Below, piece after piece: positions 7,569 to 11,252 of a stretch of 11,252 nucleotides of DNA. Source of the stretch: Lachnospiraceae bacterium (GTDB taxonomy: Bacteria > Bacillota > Clostridia > Lachnospirales > Lachnospiraceae); the NCBI GenBank assembly GCA_003535955.1, contig DPZM01000288.1, positions 1-11,252 on the forward strand, written 5' to 3'. The translations under genes and the position numbers were made by a program. Positions within the stretch are counted from its first letter, which is position 1. The number at the start of each line of letters is the position of its first letter. A model generated the notes under the pieces. That model was not told the DNA's origin and made no database searches. It saw only the letters and a program-made list of their open reading frames with translations.

Positions 7569-8539
7569 AGAAAGTGAGATCCCCAATATTTATCATTGCC
7601 TGTGTTCTGGCGGGTCTTATGATCATAGAAACAGCCATTTATGTTCAGGCCCTGAAAAAGGAAGACCCTATTATCCAGGTGTCGCTGATAGTATACGGTT
7701 CGGATGCTTCAAGATGGGAGAACTTAAAGCAGGGGGCGGCCCTGGCTGCAGATGATCTGAATGCCGAGGTCACACTTATCACGATGTCCGGTGAAGACGA
7801 TGCCGTAGAGCAGATATCCCTGATCCGCCGTGAAGCACAGGGTGGTGCCGATGCCCTGCTTATAGCTGCGGCAGACAGTGAGGTTATAAAAGAATATCTT
7901 GAGAATGATCCGATAAAGATCCCATATGCCTTTGTGGAGTCCGGTACGGGAGACACTGCCGGCCTTACGTCTGCCGACAATGCCAGCATGGCAGAATCAC
8001 TCATAAAGACTATAGATGATAATGAGAAGGATTGGATAAAGGCGGCGGTGATAGTGGATCATGACAGACGTGATAGTGTCAGGGAAAGGCTTGATACGGT
8101 CCTCAATACGGATGTTCCTTATGCGGAAAATGTTGTCCTGTGGGAGAGGAATGAGCAGGAGGTTGACAAGAAGGCCCAGTTCTTCCTCCAGAGACAGCTT
8201 ACCGAAGAAGCCGTGGATGTGGTGATAGCCCTTGACAATTCATCGATGGAGGAGATCATTGATGCTGCAGTTAACCTTAATAAAGATGTTAAAATATATG
8301 GGATCGCCAACTCCAGTAAGTCAGCCTACTACCTTGATAACAGGCTGGTAAGATCCCTTGTTTACCAGGATGAGTTTTCAATAGGTTATATAGGTTTATC
8401 CGACCTGCTTGAAAATAACTTCAGGAAACTGCGTGATAACACTCCGCTTGACAGGAGTCAGATAGCTTTTAAAGTAGTAGATCATAACAATATGTATGAT
8501 AAGGCGAACCAGAGACTTCTCTTCCCGCATGTAAGATAG
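7565..8539 (+). CDS. Membrane-anchored type I periplasmic-binding-like protein, possible kinase partner
   Basis: This 324-residue protein has a basic start (MKKVRS), one hydrophobic segment at about 8-28 and an extracytoplasmic domain at 36-305 of the type I periplasmic-binding (Peripla_BP_4-like) kind, with alternating beta/alpha units such as QVSLIVYGSDASRWENLKQG, ADALLIAAADSE and DVVIALDNSSMEEIIDAA. Cys13 fits a minimal lipobox (IIAC), but it lies inside the hydrophobic stretch, which continues for about 14 residues after it, so an uncleaved signal anchor is more likely than lipoprotein processing. The ATG overlaps the kinase TGA (ATGA) after a G-rich ribosome site, so the two are translationally coupled. 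It has no transporter partners here. Membrane anchoring plus coupling suggest a co-sensor similar in arrangement to XylFII next to LytS/YesN in clostridia. That function is inferred; the ligand cannot be predicted. Confidence 0.85.
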   Translation: MKKVRSPIFIIACVLAGLMIIETAIYVQALKKEDPIIQVSLIVYGSDASRWENLKQGAALAADDLNAEVTLITMSGEDDAVEQISLIRREAQGGADALLIAAADSEVIKEYLENDPIKIPYAFVESGTGDTAGLTSADNASMAESLIKTIDDNEKDWIKAAVIVDHDRRDSVRERLDTVLNTDVPYAENVVLWERNEQEVDKKAQFFLQRQLTEEAVDVVIALDNSSMEEIIDAAVNLNKDVKIYGIANSSKSAYYLDNRLVRSLVYQDEFSIGYIGLSDLLENNFRKLRDNTPLDRSQIAFKVVDHNNMYDKANQRLLFPHVR

Positions 8540-8613
8540 GGGATGCGAAGCGGTAATGCCTGATGCGATGAGTGAGGCTTTTGCTTAATTCAGAAACAAT
8601 ACGGAAGGATATA

Positions 8614-9660
8614 ATGAAGAGATCGATAATATGCATATATGCCCTTGTCATATCGCTTTTTCTGACAGCCTGTTCCGGTTCCGGCATGATAGGCGACCAG
8701 GCAAAGAAACAGCGTAATATCCGCATTGGTGTCAGCATGAATGATGTATACGATACCTTTATCGTGGAGCTGTCGGCCAGGCTTAACGAGTGGGCAAAGG
8801 AACTGGAGAGGGAAACGGGAGACGTTATCCTCCTTGACATAGTAAGTGCAGGCGGCAGTCAGCTGGCCCAGAACGACCAGATAACCGGCTTTATTGACAG
8901 AGGCTATGATGTGGTGTGTGTAAACCTCGTTGACAGGACGGATGCCACGGTGATAATCGATAAGGCCAAATCATCTTCGGTCCCGGTTGTTTTCTTCAAC
9001 AGGGAGCCTGTTGCGGATGATTTGAACCGCTGGGACAAGCTATATTATGTAGGGGCCAATGCGGAACAGTCAGGCATGCTGCAGGCTGAACTTATCATAA
9101 ACGCACTGTCCGATAAGAAGCGGTTTGAACAGATAGACAGGAGCGGCGACGGTGTAATACAATATGTGATCTTAGAAGGTGAGATAGGCCATCAGGATGC
9201 CCTTATAAGGACTCAGGTATCCATAGAAACCATACAGCAGGCAGGATTTTCCATAGAGAAGCTGGGTGATGAGATCGCCAACTGGAATCGGGACCAGGCC
9301 GAGAGCAAGATGAGCATGCTGCTTGATAAGTATCCTACCCAGATCGAGATGATAATATCAAATAACGATGAGATGGCAATAGGCGCCCTTGAAGCCGTAA
9401 AGCATAAGGGGGCTTATCAGCCTCTGGTTGTGGGGGTTGACGGTATCCCCGATGCCCTGTCACTTGTGCAGATGAAGAAGATGGAGGGGACGGTTTACAA
9501 CGATGCCCGGGGTCAGGCCGAGAAGATAATGCGCTTATCCTTAGACCTTGCAAGGCCGGGCGGCGAAGGTGCAGGGGCAGCTTCGGAGAACAAATCGATC
9601 TACGTGGATTACAGGCTTATAAATTATAATAACGTTCAGGAGTTTATAAGGTTAAAATAG
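8614..9660 (+). CDS. mglB: MglB-like glucose/galactose-binding lipoprotein
   Basis: The 348-residue precursor has lipobox LTAC (Cys20) and a type I sugar-binding domain from about 34. Matched by eye to remembered E. coli MglB, the sugar-contacting residues are all there: D47 and F49 (MglB D14/F16), N129 (N91), H193/D195/R199 (H152/D154/R158), W224 (W183), N251 (N211), D276 (D236) and N296 (N256). The calcium loop DRSGDGVIQ (175-183) corresponds to MglB 134-142 with one Asn-to-Ser change, and E245 matches E205. It should therefore bind D-glucose/D-galactose with calcium. The ATG at 8614 follows GGAAGGA and directly starts the signal peptide; an upstream in-frame ATG at 8572 would put a polar extension before it. 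No MglA/MglC partners lie nearby. It may work with the importer at 186-2913, with a remote transporter, or as a receptor for the kinase. Confidence 0.9.
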   Translation: MKRSIICIYALVISLFLTACSGSGMIGDQAKKQRNIRIGVSMNDVYDTFIVELSARLNEWAKELERETGDVILLDIVSAGGSQLAQNDQITGFIDRGYDVVCVNLVDRTDATVIIDKAKSSSVPVVFFNREPVADDLNRWDKLYYVGANAEQSGMLQAELIINALSDKKRFEQIDRSGDGVIQYVILEGEIGHQDALIRTQVSIETIQQAGFSIEKLGDEIANWNRDQAESKMSMLLDKYPTQIEMIISNNDEMAIGALEAVKHKGAYQPLVVGVDGIPDALSLVQMKKMEGTVYNDARGQAEKIMRLSLDLARPGGEGAGAASENKSIYVDYRLINYNNVQEFIRLK

Positions 9661-9682
9661 AAGAGTGAAAGGATAATGATAA

Positions 9683-10282
9683 ATGAATGTGATCGGGCAT
9701 TTTAAGACCATAGGTGCACACAGGAGGCTTGTACGGCAGGGCTGCTTTGCCGTTGGCCTTTATTATCAGGGGCTGACTCATGATCTGAGTAAATACTCAC
9801 CCTCGGAATTTCTTGTGGGAGCAAAATACTATCAGGGCTTCAGGAGTCCCAACAATGCAGAGCGTGAAGCGACCGGCTATTCGGCTGCATGGCTTCATCA
9901 CAAGGGCCGGAACAAGCATCATTATGAATACTGGCTTGACTACTCCTCCGAGAATGGCAAGGGTCTCGTGCCGGCCAGAATGCCGGATAAATACATTATT
10001 GAGATGTTCATGGACAGGATAGCCGCATCCAAGACATATAATAAGGGCAATTATACCGACGATATGCCGCTTAAGTATTACAGGAAGGGGAACCCGGAGA
10101 AGTACATTGAGGAACATACAAGAAAGACCCTTGAATTCCTTCTCGAAATGCTTAAGGATAAGGGCGAGGAGGCCTGCTTTGAATATATACGGAAGAGGAT
10201 ACTGAATAAACGGATAGGTACAAGGATAGCGCAGTTTTTATATGATCGTAAAGATAAAACGTCACCATTTAAGGAGGTATAG
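9683..10282 (+). CDS. DUF5662-like His-rich protein of unknown function
   Basis: This 199-residue soluble protein has no signal peptide or membrane segment. Recognisable blocks are THDLSKYSPSEF (32-43) and AWLHHKGRNKHHYEYW (69-84), which I associate with the DUF5662 family; some family members carry an unsupported catalase label. The clustered His and Asp residues (H33, D34, H72, H73, H79, H80, H145) resemble a metal site, and HD at 33-34 loosely recalls HD-domain phosphohydrolases. This is only a resemblance; no activity is claimed. The start follows GAAAGGA with 22 bases from the previous stop, so it may be transcribed with the sugar-binding gene, although its function need not be linked. 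Its last codons contain the ribosome site of the antiporter gene. Confidence 0.8.
   Translation: MNVIGHFKTIGAHRRLVRQGCFAVGLYYQGLTHDLSKYSPSEFLVGAKYYQGFRSPNNAEREATGYSAAWLHHKGRNKHHYEYWLDYSSENGKGLVPARMPDKYIIEMFMDRIAASKTYNKGNYTDDMPLKYYRKGNPEKYIEEHTRKTLEFLLEMLKDKGEEACFEYIRKRILNKRIGTRIAQFLYDRKDKTSPFKEV
10271..10277 (+). promoter_or_regulatory. Strong Shine-Dalgarno site inside the end of the DUF5662 gene
   Basis: AAGGAGG is a full anti-16S match seven bases before the ATG at 10285. It lies within the coding sequence of the upstream gene, whose stop (10280-10282) is two bases before that ATG. It fixes the antiporter start, and this arrangement favours joint translation of the two genes. Confidence 0.85.
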
Positions 10283-10284
10283 GT

Positions 10285-11252
10285 ATGGATGGAGTAATGT
10301 TTTTGTTTGATCTTGCAATACTTTTGTTTGCAGCGAAGATGCTTGGATTGCTTGCGAGGAAGATCGGAGCCCCCGAGGTTGTGGGTGAGATCATGGCCGG
10401 CCTTATCCTGGGGCCTGCCGTATTCGGGCTTGTAAAGGATACCGACTTTTTGTCCAAGATGGCCGAGATCGGTGTTATGATGCTTATGTTCGGGGCAGGC
10501 CTTGGCACGGATGTAAAGGAGCTTAAAAAAACGGGATTCAAGGCAACACTTATAGCCTGTGCCGGAGTTGCTGTTCCCCTTGTACTCGGAACCTTACTCT
10601 TCATGGCATTTTACGGATTTGCTCTTCCGGGTTCCGATCAGTTCATGAAGGGGATATTTATAGGAACCATAATGTCAGCAACTTCGGTAAGCATTACAGT
10701 GGCAGTCCTTAAAGAACTGGGCAAGCTTAACGATACCGTCGGTACTACGATCACCTCAGCCGCTATTATAGATGATGTGATAGGGATCGTTGTTCTCACA
10801 GTGGTCATAAGCATGAGCGGGGCAGGAGGAGAAACAGGTATCGGCACCGTGATAATCAAGGTCGTTCTCTTCTTTGTGATCGCGATCATATCCGGATACC
10901 TTATATACAAGGGTATGGTATGGCTTGATGCAAACCATCCGCATTCACGGAGGGTCCCTATCGTCAGCCTGTGTTATTGTTTCCTTCTCGGATTCATAGC
11001 CGAGGAATTCTTCGGGATAGCGGATATAACGGGAGCATACGTTGCCGGCGTGATCCTTTGCAACTTAAGCGACCGCGAATATATAGAGAGCAAGGTGGAC
11101 ATAAGCTCGTATATGGTATTTGCTCCTCTCTTTTTTGCTGGAATAGGTCTTAAGACAAGCATAAGCTCAATGAACGGAACGCTTCTTCTGTTCAGTATCT
11201 GTTTTGTTATAGTCGCTCTGCTTGCCAAGGTGACAGGCTGCGGTTTATGCTC
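10285..11252 (+). CDS. CPA2-family cation:proton antiporter, N-terminal 322 codons (3' end outside window)
   Basis: The frame is open from ATG 10285 to the right edge without a stop. The 322 visible residues form a polytopic membrane protein with KefB/NapA-like features: RKIGAPEVVGEIMAGLILGP (25-44), typical of the first helices; MFGAGLGTDVKELKK (68-82); SATSVSITVAVLKELGKL (131-148); the ion-binding pair D163-D164 in AAIIDDVIGI; and DITGAYVAGVIL (247-258). About nine or ten membrane helices are visible out of the 12-13 expected. Such proteins exchange Na+ or K+ for protons across the cytoplasmic membrane. The DD pair suggests electrogenic exchange, as in NapA-type members, but does not tell Na+ from K+. 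Whether a C-terminal TrkA-N domain (Kef type) follows cannot be seen. The gene follows DUF5662 with a two-base gap. Confidence 0.92.
   Translation, partial: MDGVMFLFDLAILLFAAKMLGLLARKIGAPEVVGEIMAGLILGPAVFGLVKDTDFLSKMAEIGVMMLMFGAGLGTDVKELKKTGFKATLIACAGVAVPLVLGTLLFMAFYGFALPGSDQFMKGIFIGTIMSATSVSITVAVLKELGKLNDTVGTTITSAAIIDDVIGIVVLTVVISMSGAGGETGIGTVIIKVVLFFVIAIISGYLIYKGMVWLDANHPHSRRVPIVSLCYCFLLGFIAEEFFGIADITGAYVAGVILCNLSDREYIESKVDISSYMVFAPLFFAGIGLKTSISSMNGTLLLFSICFVIVALLAKVTGCGLC

Noticed and set aside
8540..8613. Possible weak terminator (GCCT 8558-8561 with AGGC 8575-8578, then TTTT) and repeated GATGCGA (8542-8548, 8562-8568)
   Set aside because: A four-base stem with a 13-base loop is too weak, and 7-bp repeats 20 bases apart can arise by chance; the spacing could suit a regulator site but nothing else supports it.
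1..11252. Search for CRISPR repeats, tRNA or rRNA genes, transposase genes, phage or defence genes
   Set aside because: None were recognised; every sizeable stretch is explained by the co-directional genes listed, and base and codon use appear even, so no sign of recent transfer was seen by eye.

Overview
The window looks like chromosomal DNA of a low-to-mid GC Gram-positive anaerobe, most likely a Lachnospiraceae-type Clostridia (Butyrivibrio/Roseburia-like). The reasons are lipoprotein (lipobox) sugar-binding proteins, a YesM/YesN-type two-component system, a ChvE-MmsA-MmsB sugar importer, purine-rich Shine-Dalgarno sites and frequent AGG/ATA codons. The genus is a guess. All genes read left to right and are tightly packed. 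No RNA genes, mobile elements or CRISPR repeats were seen, and no unexplained gap exceeds 100 bases.

Region 1 (1-2913) is a sugar ABC importer: the last 28 codons of a ChvE-like binding protein, a strong hairpin, a double-ATPase-domain protein (MmsA/GguA type) and its permease (MmsB/GguB type), which overlaps the ATPase gene by 14 bases. A perfect 11-bp inverted repeat at 2937-2970 closes this operon.

Region 2 (2990-9660) is the most interesting part: a sugar-sensing cassette in which a histidine kinase and a response regulator are surrounded by three extracytoplasmic type I periplasmic-binding proteins. The order is a second ChvE-like lipoprotein (paralogue of the transporter's binding protein), a YesN-like regulator with an AraC-type DNA-binding domain, a YesM-like sensor kinase, a membrane-anchored binding-protein-like protein whose start overlaps the kinase stop (ATGA), and an MglB-like glucose/galactose-binding lipoprotein that keeps nearly all sugar- and calcium-binding residues known from E. 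coli MglB. No transporter subunits accompany the last three proteins here. The working hypothesis is that the binding proteins act as co-sensors that report monosaccharides to the kinase, and that the regulator controls the upstream importer. ChvE-VirA and the XylFII-LytS-YesN systems are precedents for such binding-protein/kinase partnerships; one kinase linked to three different binding proteins would go beyond them.

Region 3 (9683-11252) holds a small His-rich protein of the DUF5662 type (function unknown) and the first 322 codons of a CPA2-type cation:proton antiporter, whose gene runs off the right edge. The antiporter's ribosome-binding site lies inside the end of the DUF5662 gene, so the two are probably co-expressed.
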